Below, piece by piece: positions 15,815 to 25,450 of a stretch of 64,000 nucleotides of DNA. Where the stretch lies: positions 2,294,001 through 2,358,000 of the forward strand of contig NZ_AP022598.1 in the NCBI RefSeq assembly GCF_010725485.1, given 5' to 3'. Source of the DNA: Mycolicibacterium parafortuitum (GTDB taxonomy: Bacteria > Actinomycetota > Actinomycetes > Mycobacteriales > Mycobacteriaceae). Below the pieces are notes generated by a model. That model saw only the letters and a program-made list of their open reading frames with translations. It made no database searches and had not been told where the DNA came from. A program made the translations under genes and the position numbers. Within the stretch, counting starts at the first letter, position 1. Each line of letters starts with the position of its first letter.

Positions 15815-17254
15815 ATGTCAGAACAAACCGCCGGCCCGAAGGGCTCCGAGAAACAACCCGAGCTCAAGCGGGTGATGGGCCCCGGCCTGCTGCTGTTGTT
15901 CGTCGTCGGCGACATCCTGGGCACCGGCGTGTACGCGCTCGTCGGCGACGTCGCCGCCGAAGTCGGTGGCGCCGCGTGGCTTCCGTTCCTCATCGCGTTC
16001 GCCGTCGCGACGATCACCGCGTTCAGCTACCTGGAGCTGGTGACCAAGTACCCGCAGGCCGCCGGCGCTGCGCTGTACGCGCACAAGGCGTTTGGTATCC
16101 ATTTCATCACCTTCCTGGTCGCGTTCATCGTGATGTGCTCCGGGATCACCTCGGCGTCAACGGCTTCCAGGGCGTTCGCGGCGAACTTCTTCACCGGAGT
16201 CGGAGTGGAGGACGCACCGAAGGCCGGCGTGCTGATCCTGGCGCTGCTGTTCATGGCCGCCCTCGCCGCGATCAACTATCGCGGTGTCGGTGAGAGCGTC
16301 AAGCTCAACGTCGTACTGACCATCGTCGAGATCACCGGCCTGATCCTGGTGATCGCCGTGGGTTTGTGGGCGTTCACCGGCGGTGGTGACGTCGACTTCT
16401 CCCGCATCGTCGCGTTCGAGACCGCCGAGGACAAGAACACCTTCCTGGCGGTCACCGCGGCCACCTCGCTGGCGTTCTTCGCGATGGTCGGCTTCGAGGA
16501 TTCGGTGAACATGGCCGAGGAGACCAAGGACCCGGTCAAGACGTTCCCGAAGATCCTGCTCTCGGGTCTGTCGATCGCTGGTGTCGTCTACATCCTGGTG
16601 TCGATCGTCGCGGTGGCGCTGGTGCCGATCGGCAAGCTGGAGGAGAGCGACACCCCGCTGGTCGAGGTGGTCCGCGCCGGAGCTCCGGGCCTGCCGATCG
16701 ACACCATCCTGCCGTTCCTGACGATGTTCGCGGTGTCGAACACCGCGCTGATCAACATGCTGATGGCCAGCCGCCTCATCTACGGCATGGCCCGCCAGCA
16801 CGTGCTGCCGCCGGTGCTGGGGCTGGTCCACCCGAAGCGGTTGTCGCCGTGGGTGGCGATCATCTTCACCACGGTGATCGCGTTCGGCCTGATCATCTAC
16901 GTGTCGACCGCCGCGAGCAGCAACGCGATCGCCATCCTCGGCGGAACGACCAGTCTGCTGCTGCTCGCGGTGTTCGCCGTCGTCAACGTCGCGGTGCTGG
17001 TGCTGCGCCGCGATGTCCGTGAGGCAGGCGGGCACTTCAAGACCCCGACCGCGCTGCCGGTGATCGGGTTCGTCGTCTCGCTGTATCTCGTGCTGCCGTT
17101 CTCGGGCCGGCCCGCCCAGCAGTACATCGTCGCCGGGGGCCTGGTCGTCATCGGGATCGTGCTGTTCTTCCTGACCCAGCAGATCAACAAACAGCTCGGC
17201 ATCAAGGACGGCCACATCACCGACCCGACCACCCTGGGATCGATGCCCGACTAG
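15815..17254 (+). CDS. APC-family amino acid permease
   Basis: The 479-residue integral membrane protein has about 12 hydrophobic segments. It begins with the APC motif LLLLFVVGDILGTGVYALVG, in which the unwound TM1 backbone binds substrate. It has AFSYLELVTKYPQAAG between TM2 and TM3 and the GFEDSVNMAEETKDP loop of the cationic or polar amino acid branch. It probably imports amino acids or a related amine by proton symport. ATG 15815 follows a GAGGAGG site at 15803-15809; a GTG one codon upstream is possible. Its TAG stop overlaps that of the convergent RelZ gene within CTAG. Confidence 0.88.
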   Translation: MSEQTAGPKGSEKQPELKRVMGPGLLLLFVVGDILGTGVYALVGDVAAEVGGAAWLPFLIAFAVATITAFSYLELVTKYPQAAGAALYAHKAFGIHFITFLVAFIVMCSGITSASTASRAFAANFFTGVGVEDAPKAGVLILALLFMAALAAINYRGVGESVKLNVVLTIVEITGLILVIAVGLWAFTGGGDVDFSRIVAFETAEDKNTFLAVTAATSLAFFAMVGFEDSVNMAEETKDPVKTFPKILLSGLSIAGVVYILVSIVAVALVPIGKLEESDTPLVEVVRAGAPGLPIDTILPFLTMFAVSNTALINMLMASRLIYGMARQHVLPPVLGLVHPKRLSPWVAIIFTTVIAFGLIIYVSTAASSNAIAILGGTTSLLLLAVFAVVNVAVLVLRRDVREAGGHFKTPTALPVIGFVVSLYLVLPFSGRPAQQYIVAGGLVVIGIVLFFLTQQINKQLGIKDGHITDPTTLGSMPD

Positions 17255-18987
17255 GACTCCTGGTGCAGGCGGCCCAACCGCGTCTCCAGCAACTTGACGC
17301 GGTGCGAATTGCCCTCCAGGGCAATGTATTCCGGGCCGTAGATGGCCAGCAGGGCGTCGTCGAGGCGACGGACCGCCCCGGCCGGGTAGCGATAGTCCAT
17401 CGCCGCGTTCACGGCCTCGGTGTCGATGCCGGCCAGCACCGTGTCGACCTCGTCGATCGAGTCGATGCCGAGGTCGAGCAGCAGCCCCGCGATCCACGTG
17501 TAGTGGTCGGTGCGTGACCACCCGGCATCCGGGAACCGGTTGCCCAGATAGGTGGCCAACACCGGCGTCGGGATCCGCGGATCGCTGGTGGTTTCGGGGG
17601 TGGCCGTTTCGGGCAGCGATGTCCGTAGCCGTTCGCGCACCGCGGAGAACTCGCGGTCGGCGAGCTCGAGCAGACCCGCGGCCAGCGTGAAGCGACGGTC
17701 CAGATCGGGCACATGAGCGGCGGGAATCGAACCCTTGTAACGGATCTCGTGTTCGAACTCGGCCCAGGCGTGCTGCAGCACGGTGCGCACCTGGATGGAC
17801 GCCGGCTGCTGAATGCCCTCGACCCCGACCAGCAGATGCCTGCTGGCGTAGCCCCAGCGGCCCTCGCGAGCGGTCTCCTGACCCATGTCGCGGTCGTCGA
17901 GAAGACGCATCTCCTCGGCGAGCAGTTCGGCCACCGTGTCGACGTCCTCCCGCAGGTAGGTGATGACACGCAACCCGATCAGATCGGTGACCTCCACCAG
18001 CGGCTCGGTGAACAGCGGCGTCCCGTCGGGGCCGCGGCGTTCGGCCTTGGCGGCGAACGAGTCCACGCTCTTGGTGCGCGCCGCGACGGACAGATAGTTG
18101 ATGCCGGCGTCGTCGAGTAGTCCGGTCACCAACTCCAGGTACTGGGCGGTGGCCTCCACCAGGGCCGGGCGCCGGGCGGCGTACTCGGCGACCGCCGCCG
18201 ACGGGCCCGCGGACTCGGGGGCCCGGATCCGCGGCTTCGGCGCCGGCGGCGGGGTCTCGGGTAACCGGTCCGGCGGCAGCGACGGGGTGACGATGTAGCC
18301 GGAGGCGTGGTCGCCGTAGATGGTGACGTCCTGCGGCCGGTGATACCAGTACAGCCCGACATAGGCGCAGATCACCGCGTCGACGGGGTCCTCGTCCCGG
18401 TCGAGGTGGCTGGGCTTGGTCGCGGCCTCGACCCGCTTGCGCAGTTCCACCCACGACACGCTGCGGTTCACCCGCAACCTCGGCGTCGAATCGTCGAGCC
18501 CCTCGATCAGCGTCATCAACTGCAGCAGTGCGCGGTGGCGGCTCTCGAATGGTCCGCGCTTGTACTTCAGCGTCTTGTCCAGACCGAACAGCACGACGGT
18601 CGCCGGGTGCGGATACACCTCGATCGCCCGGCGCGGCGAGGCCGAGTTCGGATCCGTGTCCAGCCCGAGGCGTTCGGCGATCCGCGCGGCGCGCGGGTGC
18701 TTGAACTCGGGCCGGTCGGTGAAGGCGGGCCGGGCGCCTGCCTCGAACCGCTGGAAATCCCGGTTGAACTGCGCCTCCGCGGGGCGGAAGCCCGTCGGGT
18801 TCTTCACGATCAGCGGGGCGTCGATGGCGACCAGGCATTCGGAGTCGGTGTACGGGGCGACGGCGGCGGCGATGCTGTCGTCGTCGGTCGCCGCTCCCAC
18901 GTGCAACAGACGCCCGTCGGTGTCGATCACGGCCACGCCGGTTTGGTTCTTCTCACCCCACGCAAGGTCGAGCCCGACGAAGTTCAT
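17251..18987 (-). CDS. relZ: Bifunctional RNase H-fold / (p)ppGpp synthetase (RelZ, MS_RHII-RSD type)
   Basis: The 578-residue two-domain protein has a DUF429 RNase H-like fold at residues 1-235 (VGLDLAWG, VAIDAPL, DEDPVDAVICAY acidic positions). A Pro-rich linker covers about 236-262. Residues about 280-450 form a RelA/SpoT synthetase domain with DLIGLR (335-340), GYASRH (379-384), IQVRT (398-402) and the HAWAEFEHEIRYKG block. This architecture is that of M. smegmatis MS_RHII-RSD/RelZ, reported to have RNase HII and pppGpp/pGpp synthetase activities. There is no HD hydrolase domain. It sits beside purB, so a nucleotide-metabolism setting is plausible. Confidence 0.88.
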   Translation of the reverse strand: MNFVGLDLAWGEKNQTGVAVIDTDGRLLHVGAATDDDSIAAAVAPYTDSECLVAIDAPLIVKNPTGFRPAEAQFNRDFQRFEAGARPAFTDRPEFKHPRAARIAERLGLDTDPNSASPRRAIEVYPHPATVVLFGLDKTLKYKRGPFESRHRALLQLMTLIEGLDDSTPRLRVNRSVSWVELRKRVEAATKPSHLDRDEDPVDAVICAYVGLYWYHRPQDVTIYGDHASGYIVTPSLPPDRLPETPPPAPKPRIRAPESAGPSAAVAEYAARRPALVEATAQYLELVTGLLDDAGINYLSVAARTKSVDSFAAKAERRGPDGTPLFTEPLVEVTDLIGLRVITYLREDVDTVAELLAEEMRLLDDRDMGQETAREGRWGYASRHLLVGVEGIQQPASIQVRTVLQHAWAEFEHEIRYKGSIPAAHVPDLDRRFTLAAGLLELADREFSAVRERLRTSLPETATPETTSDPRIPTPVLATYLGNRFPDAGWSRTDHYTWIAGLLLDLGIDSIDEVDTVLAGIDTEAVNAAMDYRYPAGAVRRLDDALLAIYGPEYIALEGNSHRVKLLETRLGRLHQES

Positions 18988-19024
18988 GCGCCTACTGTGC
19001 CCGATCGCCCGGCAGGGGGGCTCG

Positions 19025-19030
19025 TAAGCT
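19025..19030 (+). promoter_or_regulatory. -10 box of purB (leaderless)
   Basis: TAAGCT followed by eight bases and the GTG start at 19039. Confidence 0.45.
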
Positions 19031-19038
19031 GTGTGTTC

Positions 19039-20457
19039 GTGAGCATCCCGAACGTCCTGGCCAACCGCTACGCCAGCGAGGAGATGGTGGCCATCTGGTC
19101 ACCGGAAGCCAAGATCGTCGCCGAACGGCGATTGTGGCTGGCCGTGTTGAAGGCGCAGGCAGAACTCGGTGTCGACGTGCCCGATGGCGTCGTCGCCGAC
19201 TACGAGCGGGTGCTGGAGAACGTCGACCTGGCCTCGATCGCCGCCCGCGAGCGGGTCACCCGCCACGACGTGAAGGCCCGCATCGAGGAGTTCAACGCAC
19301 TCGCGGGCCATGAGCACGTGCACAAGGGCATGACCAGCCGCGACCTCACCGAGAACGTCGAGCAGCTGCAGATCCGGCGGTCGCTGGAACTCGTGCACGC
19401 CCACGGCGTCGCGGTCGTCGCGCGCCTGGCCGAACGTGCCGCGCTGTACCGCGACCTCGTGATGGCCGGACGCTCGCACAACGTCGCCGCGCAGGCCACG
19501 ACGCTCGGCAAACGGTTCGCGTCGGCGGCCGAGGAGATGCTGGTCGCGCTGCGGCGTGTCGAGGAACTGATCGCGCGCTACCCGCTGCGCGGGATCAAGG
19601 GCCCGATGGGAACCGCTCAGGACATGCTCGACCTGTTCGACGGTGACACCGAGCGCCTCGCCGACCTGGAGCGCCGGGTGGCCCAGTTCCTCGGCTTCAC
19701 CGACATGTTCACCAGCGTCGGGCAGGTCTATCCCCGGTCCCTCGACCACGACGTCGTCTCGGCGCTCGTGCAGCTCGGTGCCGGTCCGTCGTCGCTGGCG
19801 CACACCATCCGGCTGATGGCAGGCCACGAACTGGTCACCGAGGGGTTCGCACCCGGGCAGGTCGGCAGCTCGGCGATGCCGCACAAGATGAACAGCCGTT
19901 CCTGCGAGCGGGTCAACGGCCTGCAGGTGGTGCTGCGCGGCTACGGCTCGATGGCCGCCGAACTCGCCGGCGCGCAGTGGAACGAGGGCGACGTGTTCTG
20001 CTCGGTGGTGCGCCGCGTCGCGCTGCCGGATGCGTTCTTCGCCATCGACGGGCAGACCGAAACGTTCCTGACCGTGCTCGACGAGTTCGGCGCCTACCCC
20101 GCGGTGATCCAGCGCGAGCTCGACCGCTACCTGCCGTTCCTGGCCACCACCCGGATGCTGATCGCCGCCGTCCGCGCCGGCGTCGGGCGCGAGACCGCCC
20201 ACGAGGTGATCAAGGAGCACGCCGTCGCGGTGGCGCTCGCGATGCGGGAGAAGGGTGCCGAACCCGATCTGCTCGACCGGCTGGCCGCCGACCCGCGGCT
20301 GCCGCTGGACCGCGCCGCGCTCGACGCCGCGCTCGCCGACAAGCAGGTCTTCACCGGTGCCGCCGCCGACCAGGTGGACCGTGTGGTCGCCCAGGTCGAC
20401 GACCTGGTGGCCCGCTTCCCCGACGCGGCGAAGTACACCTCGGGCGCGATTCTGTGA
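19039..20457 (+). CDS. purB: Adenylosuccinate lyase
   Basis: The 472-residue fumarase/aspartase-superfamily enzyme has the signature GSSAMPHKMNS, the TSRDLTEN motif and the MAGRSHNVAAQATTLGKR catalytic region. It removes fumarate from SAICAR (step 8) and from adenylosuccinate in AMP synthesis. GTG 19039 gives a length equal to the usual mycobacterial PurB and starts IPNVLANRYAS. It lies divergent from RelZ with a 51-base gap. Confidence 0.97.
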   Translation: MSIPNVLANRYASEEMVAIWSPEAKIVAERRLWLAVLKAQAELGVDVPDGVVADYERVLENVDLASIAARERVTRHDVKARIEEFNALAGHEHVHKGMTSRDLTENVEQLQIRRSLELVHAHGVAVVARLAERAALYRDLVMAGRSHNVAAQATTLGKRFASAAEEMLVALRRVEELIARYPLRGIKGPMGTAQDMLDLFDGDTERLADLERRVAQFLGFTDMFTSVGQVYPRSLDHDVVSALVQLGAGPSSLAHTIRLMAGHELVTEGFAPGQVGSSAMPHKMNSRSCERVNGLQVVLRGYGSMAAELAGAQWNEGDVFCSVVRRVALPDAFFAIDGQTETFLTVLDEFGAYPAVIQRELDRYLPFLATTRMLIAAVRAGVGRETAHEVIKEHAVAVALAMREKGAEPDLLDRLAADPRLPLDRAALDAALADKQVFTGAAADQVDRVVAQVDDLVARFPDAAKYTSGAIL

Positions 20458-20507
20458 GAGCTGCTGAGGGCGAACGACATTGGGTGGTCGGCCGCAGCGG
20501 CTCCGCC

Positions 20508-20513
20508 TAGTCT
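20508..20513 (+). promoter_or_regulatory. -10 box of DUF1707 gene (leaderless)
   Basis: TAGTCT followed by seven bases and the ATG at 20521. Confidence 0.45.
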
Positions 20514-20520
20514 GGGTGCG

Positions 20521-21093
20521 ATGGATTCCGGACAACCCGACATCAGGGCCTCGGACGCCGACCGCGCCGCGGTGACGCAGATCCTCGAGCACGCGGTGGG
20601 CCAGGGGATGCTGACCCTCGACGAGTACGCCGAGCGGATCGACGTCGTCCTCGCCGCGCGCACCCGGCGCGAATTGGACACCGTCATCGCCGACCTGCCC
20701 CACGTGCGGCGTCAGCCGGCGCCCGCGCCGCCAGAGGTGCTCAAGAGCTGGATGTCGAGCATCCAGCGCAAGGGCCAGTGGACCGTGCCGGCCCGGATAC
20801 AGCTGGTGACCCGGATGTGCTCCACCGCGCTGGATTTCACGTCCGCGGTGCTGCACAGCCCGGTCGTGCACATCGACATCGACGACTACTTCAGCTCGAC
20901 CGAGCTGATCCTGCCGGACGGGGCGACCGCCGACCTGAACGGCATCGGCAACGTCGCGTCGTCGACCGCGGTGAAGGTGACCTCCAGTCCGCCGTCGCGG
21001 TCCCTGCACGTCGTCGTCACCGGCAAGGTCCGGTTCGGCTCGGTGACCGCCAAACACCCGTTCGGCACCGCGCTCAGGCGGCTGCTCAAGTAG
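20521..21093 (+). CDS. DUF1707 domain protein
   Basis: In the 190-residue protein, residues about 8-60 (IRASDADRAAV ... LDEYAERIDVVLAARTRREL) form the DUF1707 domain, a SHOCT-like short helical module found at the N-terminus of many actinobacterial membrane or stress proteins. The remainder is a beta-rich DUF2154/LiaF-like region (LPDGATADLNGIGNV) that might bind partners at the membrane. There is no membrane segment of its own. The function is unknown. It stands alone with its own promoter between purB and a convergent membrane-protein gene. Confidence 0.82.
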   Translation: MDSGQPDIRASDADRAAVTQILEHAVGQGMLTLDEYAERIDVVLAARTRRELDTVIADLPHVRRQPAPAPPEVLKSWMSSIQRKGQWTVPARIQLVTRMCSTALDFTSAVLHSPVVHIDIDDYFSSTELILPDGATADLNGIGNVASSTAVKVTSSPPSRSLHVVVTGKVRFGSVTAKHPFGTALRRLLK

Positions 21094-21155
21094 GGCAGGA
21101 CGCGACATCCCGCGCGCACAGATCGACGGCGCCCCCGGGCGGGAAAACCCGCGGG

Positions 21156-21800
21156 CTATTCGGCGCGCTTGAGGTTCGCGGCGCGAATCCCCGACGCACG
21201 CAGTTCCAGCGCGGCGAGCCCGCGGATCGCGATCCGGTCCTGGTGGCGCCACGCACCGACCGGGTCGGGGCTGACCGCGGCGAGCTTGGGCAGCGGCCGG
21301 TTCGCCAGCGCCCGCAGCGCGAGCAGTTCCTCACCGGCCCAGGTCGAGGACAGCGTCACCGCCGTCCATTTGCGCCGGTAGAAGCGCAGCCGAAGGAACA
21401 GCCACGGCATCACCAACGCCAGGATCGGCGGCGCCGCGACCGCGAGCGCCAACAACCACGACAACCAGCCGGCGGTGACACCCAGCGACTGGCCTGCGCC
21501 GGCGATCTCCCGGGCGGCGTCGCCGGCGCCGCGCAGCGGACCCGCCAGCGCACCGCCGACCAGCGGCACGCCGTCAGCGCTTTCCCCGGCGTTGTCGAGG
21601 TTGCCTGCGACGCCGTTGGCGCCGCTTTCCACCTGGTAGCCGAACTCGGCGAGGGTGGACACGGCCGAATGGACCGCCGCGCCGACCCAGACCCAGATCG
21701 AGATCCAGGTGAGCACGACGACATCGCTGACCACTTGCCACAGCAGCCGACCGGGCGTCGACGCGTAGGGGACCCACCGTGACTTCATGCGATCGATCAC
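21156..21800 (-). CDS. Conserved membrane protein (Rv0779c-like)
   Basis: The 214-residue protein has a hydrophobic segment near residues 20-42 and another near 108-137, with a Gly/Ala-rich, probably extracytoplasmic loop between them, then a basic cytoplasmic tail (FYRRKWTAV ... LRASGIRAANLKRAE). No enzymatic motif is seen. The position just before purC matches Rv0779c. The start is GTG 21800; the ATG at 21788 (MKSRW) is an equally plausible shorter start. It is divergent from purC by 40 bases. Confidence 0.8.
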   Translation of the reverse strand: MIDRMKSRWVPYASTPGRLLWQVVSDVVVLTWISIWVWVGAAVHSAVSTLAEFGYQVESGANGVAGNLDNAGESADGVPLVGGALAGPLRGAGDAAREIAGAGQSLGVTAGWLSWLLALAVAAPPILALVMPWLFLRLRFYRRKWTAVTLSSTWAGEELLALRALANRPLPKLAAVSPDPVGAWRHQDRIAIRGLAALELRASGIRAANLKRAE

Positions 21801-21828
21801 AGCACACAGACGCTCTTCGGCGGACCGA

Positions 21829-21834
21829 TAGGCT
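21829..21834 (+). promoter_or_regulatory. -10 box of purC-ptrB (leaderless)
   Basis: TAGGCT followed by six bases and the ATG of purC at 21841. Confidence 0.5.
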
Positions 21835-21840
21835 GGCCCG

Positions 21841-22734
21841 ATGCGTCCCGCTCTGTCCGACTACCAGCATCTGGCCAGCGGCAAGGTTCGTGAGCTCTAC
21901 CGCGTCGACGACCGGCACCTGTTGTTCGTCGCGACGGACCGGATCTCGGCCTACGACCACATCCTCGACAGCGAGATCCCGGACAAGGGCCGCGTGCTGA
22001 CCGCGATGAGCGTGTTCTTCTTCGGCCTGATCGACTCGCCGAACCATCTCGCCGGGCCGCCCGACGACGAGCGCATCCCGGCCGAGGTGCTGGGCCGGGC
22101 GCTGCTGGTCAAGCAGCTGGACATGCTGCCCGTCGAGGCGGTGGCCCGCGGCTATCTGACCGGCTCGGGACTCCTCGACTATCAGAAGACGGGCTCGGTG
22201 TGCGGTATCGCGCTGCCGTCCGGCCTGGTCGAGGCGAGCCGGTTCGACGAGCCCCTGTTCACCCCCGCGACCAAGGCCGACCTCGGGGAACACGATGTGA
22301 ACATCTCGTTCGACCACGTCGTCGCGCTGATCGGCGCCGAGCGCGCCGAAGAACTGCGCGACCGCACCTTGGCGACCTATCGCCGGGGCGCCGAGCACGC
22401 GCTGACCAACGGCATCATCGTCGCCGACACGAAGTTCGAGTTCGGCGTCGACGACGACGGCACCCTGACGCTGGCCGACGAGGTGTTCACGCCGGACTCG
22501 TCGCGTTACTGGCCCGCCGACGACTACGTGGTCGGCCAGGTACAGAACAGTTTCGACAAGCAGTTCGTGCGCAACTGGCTCACCGGCCCGGAGTCGGGCT
22601 GGGATCGCAACGGCGATCAGCCGCCACCACCGCTGCCCGCCGAGATCGTGACCGCCACCCGGGCGCGGTACATCGAAGCCTACGAACGCATCTCAGGACT
22701 GCGGTTCGACGACTGGATTGGAGGCACCGCGTGA
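21841..22734 (+). CDS. purC: SAICAR synthetase
   Basis: The 297-residue enzyme condenses CAIR with aspartate to SAICAR (step 7). It starts with [11 protein letters not shown], the ATP-binding beta hairpin, followed by [15 protein letters not shown]. It also has the SAICAR signature region [12 protein letters not shown] and [15 protein letters not shown]. The length fits actinobacterial PurC. Its stop overlaps the ptrB GTG by 4 bases, so purC and ptrB are co-transcribed although their functions are unrelated. Confidence 0.97.
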   Translation: MRPALSDYQHLASGKVRELYRVDDRHLLFVATDRISAYDHILDSEIPDKGRVLTAMSVFFFGLIDSPNHLAGPPDDERIPAEVLGRALLVKQLDMLPVEAVARGYLTGSGLLDYQKTGSVCGIALPSGLVEASRFDEPLFTPATKADLGEHDVNISFDHVVALIGAERAEELRDRTLATYRRGAEHALTNGIIVADTKFEFGVDDDGTLTLADEVFTPDSSRYWPADDYVVGQVQNSFDKQFVRNWLTGPESGWDRNGDQPPPPLPAEIVTATRARYIEAYERISGLRFDDWIGGTA

Positions 22735-24851
22735 GCGGTGACATCGCACCACCCACCGCCAAGCGGGTCGACACCCGCCGGGAGCATCACGGGGACGTCT
22801 TCGTCGATCCGTACGAATGGCTGCGCGACAAGTCCAGCAAGGACGTCATCGACTACCTGGAAGCCGAGAACGCGTTCGTCGAACACGTCACCGAGGACCT
22901 TGCGCCGTTGCGGCAGAAGATCTTCGACGAGATCAAAGCCAGGACCAAGGAGACCGACCTGTCGGTGCCCACCCGCCGCGGCGACTGGTGGTACTACGGC
23001 CGCAGCTTCCAGGGCAAGCAGTACGGCGTGCAATGCCGCTGCCCCGTCACCGATCCCGACGACTGGACGCCGCCGGAACTCGACGAGAACACCGAGATCC
23101 CCGGCGAGCAGGTGCTGCTCGACGAGAACATCGAGGCCGAGGGGCACGACTTCTTCTCCCTCGGTGCGGCCACCGTCAGCATCGACGGGAACATCCTGGC
23201 GTACTCGGTCGACGTCAAGGGCGATGAGCGGTACACGCTGCGGTTCAAGGACTTACGGACCGGAAAGCGCTACGACGACGAGATCGAAGGCATCGGTGCG
23301 GGCGCCACCTGGGCGGCCGACAACCAGACCGTCTACTACGTCACCGTCGACGACGCGTGGCGGCCCGACACGGTGTGGCGGCATCGGCTGGGTGCCGAGA
23401 CGCCCGACGAGAAGGTCTACCACGAACCCGACGAGCGGTACTGGATCGGCGTGGGTCGGACCCGCAGCAACAAGTACCTGATGATCGCCGCCGGCAGCGC
23501 GGTGACCTCGGAGCTGCGCTACGCCGACGCCACCGACCCCGACGCCGAGTTCACCGTCGTGTGGCCGCGACGCGACGCGGTCGAGTATTCGGTCGAGCAC
23601 GCCGTGGTCGGCGGTGAGGACCGCTTTCTGATCCTGCACAACGACGGGGCCGAGAACTTCACCCTGGTCGAGGCGCCGGTCGCCGACCCGACCGACGTGC
23701 GCACCCTGATCGACCACCGCGACGACGTCCGGTTGGACGCCGTCGACGCGTTCGACAGCCACCTGGTGCTGAGCTACCGCAGCCAGGCCCTGCCGCGGAT
23801 CCAGTTGTGGCCGCTGACCGACACCGGATACGGCACGGCGCAGGACGTCTCGTTCGACTCCGAGCTGATGTCGGTGGGGCTGTCGGCCAACCCGAACTGG
23901 AGCGCACCGAAACTGCGCATCGGCGCGACGTCCTTCGTCACACCGGTGCGCATCTACGATCTGGACCTCGCCACCGGGGAACGCACGCTGCTGCGCGAAC
24001 AGCCGGTGCTGGGCGACTACCGGCCCGAGGACTACGTCGAGCGCCGGGACTGGGCCGTCGCGGCCGACGGTGCCCGGGTCCCGATCTCGATCATCCACCG
24101 GGCCGGGCTGCAGTTCCCGGCGCCCGCGCTGCTCTACGGATACGGCGCCTACGAATCCTGTGAGGATCCGCGGTTCTCCATCGCGCGGCTGTCCCTGCTG
24201 GACCGCGGCATGGTGTTCGCGGTCGCGCACGTGCGCGGCGGCGGCGAACTCGGCAGGCCCTGGTACGAGCACGGCAAGTTGCTGGAGAAGCGCAACACCT
24301 TCACCGACTTCATCGCGGTGGCCCAGCATCTCGTCGACACCGGGATCACCCGGTCGGAGAACCTGGTGGCCTACGGCGGCAGCGCGGGTGGGCTGTTGAT
24401 GGGCGCGGTGGCCAACATGGCGCCGGACCTGTTCGCAGGCATCCTGGCCGCGGTGCCGTTCGTCGATCCGCTGACCACGATCCTCGATCCGTCGCTGCCG
24501 CTGACCGTCACCGAATGGGACGAATGGGGCAATCCGCTGGAAGACCCCGAGGTCTACCGGTACATGAAGTCCTACTCACCGTACGAGAACGTCGAGACGA
24601 AGAACTATCCGGCGATCCTGGCGATGACGTCGCTGAACGACACCAGGGTGTACTACGTCGAACCCGCAAAATGGGTTGCCGCGCTGCGCTATTCGCAGGC
24701 CGACCCGAGCGCTGACGCGGCGAAGGTGCTGCTCAAGACGGAGATGAACGCCGGCCACGGCGGCATCAGCGGGCGCTACGAGCGATGGAAGGAGACCGCG
24801 TTCCAGTACGCGTGGGTCCTCGACGTCGCGAAGGCCGAACACTCCGGTTAG
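22731..24851 (+). CDS. ptrB: Oligopeptidase B (S9A prolyl-oligopeptidase family)
   Basis: The 706-residue serine peptidase cleaves short peptides after Arg or Lys in the cytoplasm. The N-terminal part is a beta-propeller with repeated strand motifs; the C-terminal part is the catalytic alpha/beta hydrolase domain. Ser551 lies in GGSAGG, an acidic residue follows in LNDTRV, and His676 is in NAGHGG. GTG 22731 overlaps the purC stop. In M. tuberculosis the equivalent locus is split into two frames (Rv0781/Rv0782) as I recall, whereas here the frame is uninterrupted. Confidence 0.94.
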   Translation: MSGDIAPPTAKRVDTRREHHGDVFVDPYEWLRDKSSKDVIDYLEAENAFVEHVTEDLAPLRQKIFDEIKARTKETDLSVPTRRGDWWYYGRSFQGKQYGVQCRCPVTDPDDWTPPELDENTEIPGEQVLLDENIEAEGHDFFSLGAATVSIDGNILAYSVDVKGDERYTLRFKDLRTGKRYDDEIEGIGAGATWAADNQTVYYVTVDDAWRPDTVWRHRLGAETPDEKVYHEPDERYWIGVGRTRSNKYLMIAAGSAVTSELRYADATDPDAEFTVVWPRRDAVEYSVEHAVVGGEDRFLILHNDGAENFTLVEAPVADPTDVRTLIDHRDDVRLDAVDAFDSHLVLSYRSQALPRIQLWPLTDTGYGTAQDVSFDSELMSVGLSANPNWSAPKLRIGATSFVTPVRIYDLDLATGERTLLREQPVLGDYRPEDYVERRDWAVAADGARVPISIIHRAGLQFPAPALLYGYGAYESCEDPRFSIARLSLLDRGMVFAVAHVRGGGELGRPWYEHGKLLEKRNTFTDFIAVAQHLVDTGITRSENLVAYGGSAGGLLMGAVANMAPDLFAGILAAVPFVDPLTTILDPSLPLTVTEWDEWGNPLEDPEVYRYMKSYSPYENVETKNYPAILAMTSLNDTRVYYVEPAKWVAALRYSQADPSADAAKVLLKTEMNAGHGGISGRYERWKETAFQYAWVLDVAKAEHSG

Positions 24852-24858
24852 CCCGCGC

Positions 24859-25440
24859 ATGACCAGGGGCAGCTACCACCACGGCGACCTGAAGGCCGTC
24901 ATCCTCGGCCACGCGGCCGCGCTGGTCGCCGAGCGCGGCGCGGACGGCGTCTCACTGCGTGAGTTGGCCCGCGCCGCAGGCGTTTCCCATGCCGCGCCGG
25001 CGCACCACTTCACCGATCGGCGTGGCCTGTTCACCGCCCTGGCCGCACAGGGATGGCGGATGCTGGCGGCCGCACTGGCGCAGTCCGGACCGCAATTCCT
25101 GGACGCGGCACTGGAATACGTGCGGTTCGCCGTGGAACACCCCGGCCACTACGAGGTGATGTTCGATCGTTCCCTGGTCAACCCCGACGACCCGGAGCTC
25201 ATCGCGGCCCAGACCGCGGCAGGCACCGAATTGGCCGCCGGGGTCGGGACACTCGACGACGCACGCGCCAAAGACGACCCCCAGGCCGCCGGCCTGGCGG
25301 CGTGGTCTCTGGTGCACGGGTTCGCGATGCTGTGGCTCAACGAGGCGATCGACACCCATGCCGACCCCGTCGACACCGTCCAACGCGTGGCCGGGATGCT
25401 GTTCGCCCCGGGATCCGATGTCGGCGGCGAGCGCGGGTAG
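24859..25440 (+). CDS. TetR-family regulator
   Basis: The 193-residue regulator has an N-terminal helix-turn-helix (VSLRELARAAGVSHAAPAHHF, which resembles the WHG-domain TetR group) and a C-terminal effector domain with FAMLWLNEA. It starts 7 bases after ptrB and may be read from the purC-ptrB transcript. The next gene, a peroxidase, has its -10 box overlapping this stop codon. A role in controlling the peroxidase is possible but not shown. Confidence 0.85.
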   Translation: MTRGSYHHGDLKAVILGHAAALVAERGADGVSLRELARAAGVSHAAPAHHFTDRRGLFTALAAQGWRMLAAALAQSGPQFLDAALEYVRFAVEHPGHYEVMFDRSLVNPDDPELIAAQTAAGTELAAGVGTLDDARAKDDPQAAGLAAWSLVHGFAMLWLNEAIDTHADPVDTVQRVAGMLFAPGSDVGGERG

Positions 25441-25443
25441 CGT
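25438..25443 (+). promoter_or_regulatory. -10 box of glutathione peroxidase gene (leaderless)
   Basis: TAGCGT, whose TAG is also the TetR stop codon, followed by seven bases and the ATG at 25451. Confidence 0.4.
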
Positions 25444-25450
25444 CGGCGCC

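Noticed and set aside
16157..18838. An 893-residue minus-strand frame across the permease and RelZ
   Set aside because: It covers the antisense of the APC permease and an out-of-frame reading of RelZ, and the composition is non-protein-like.
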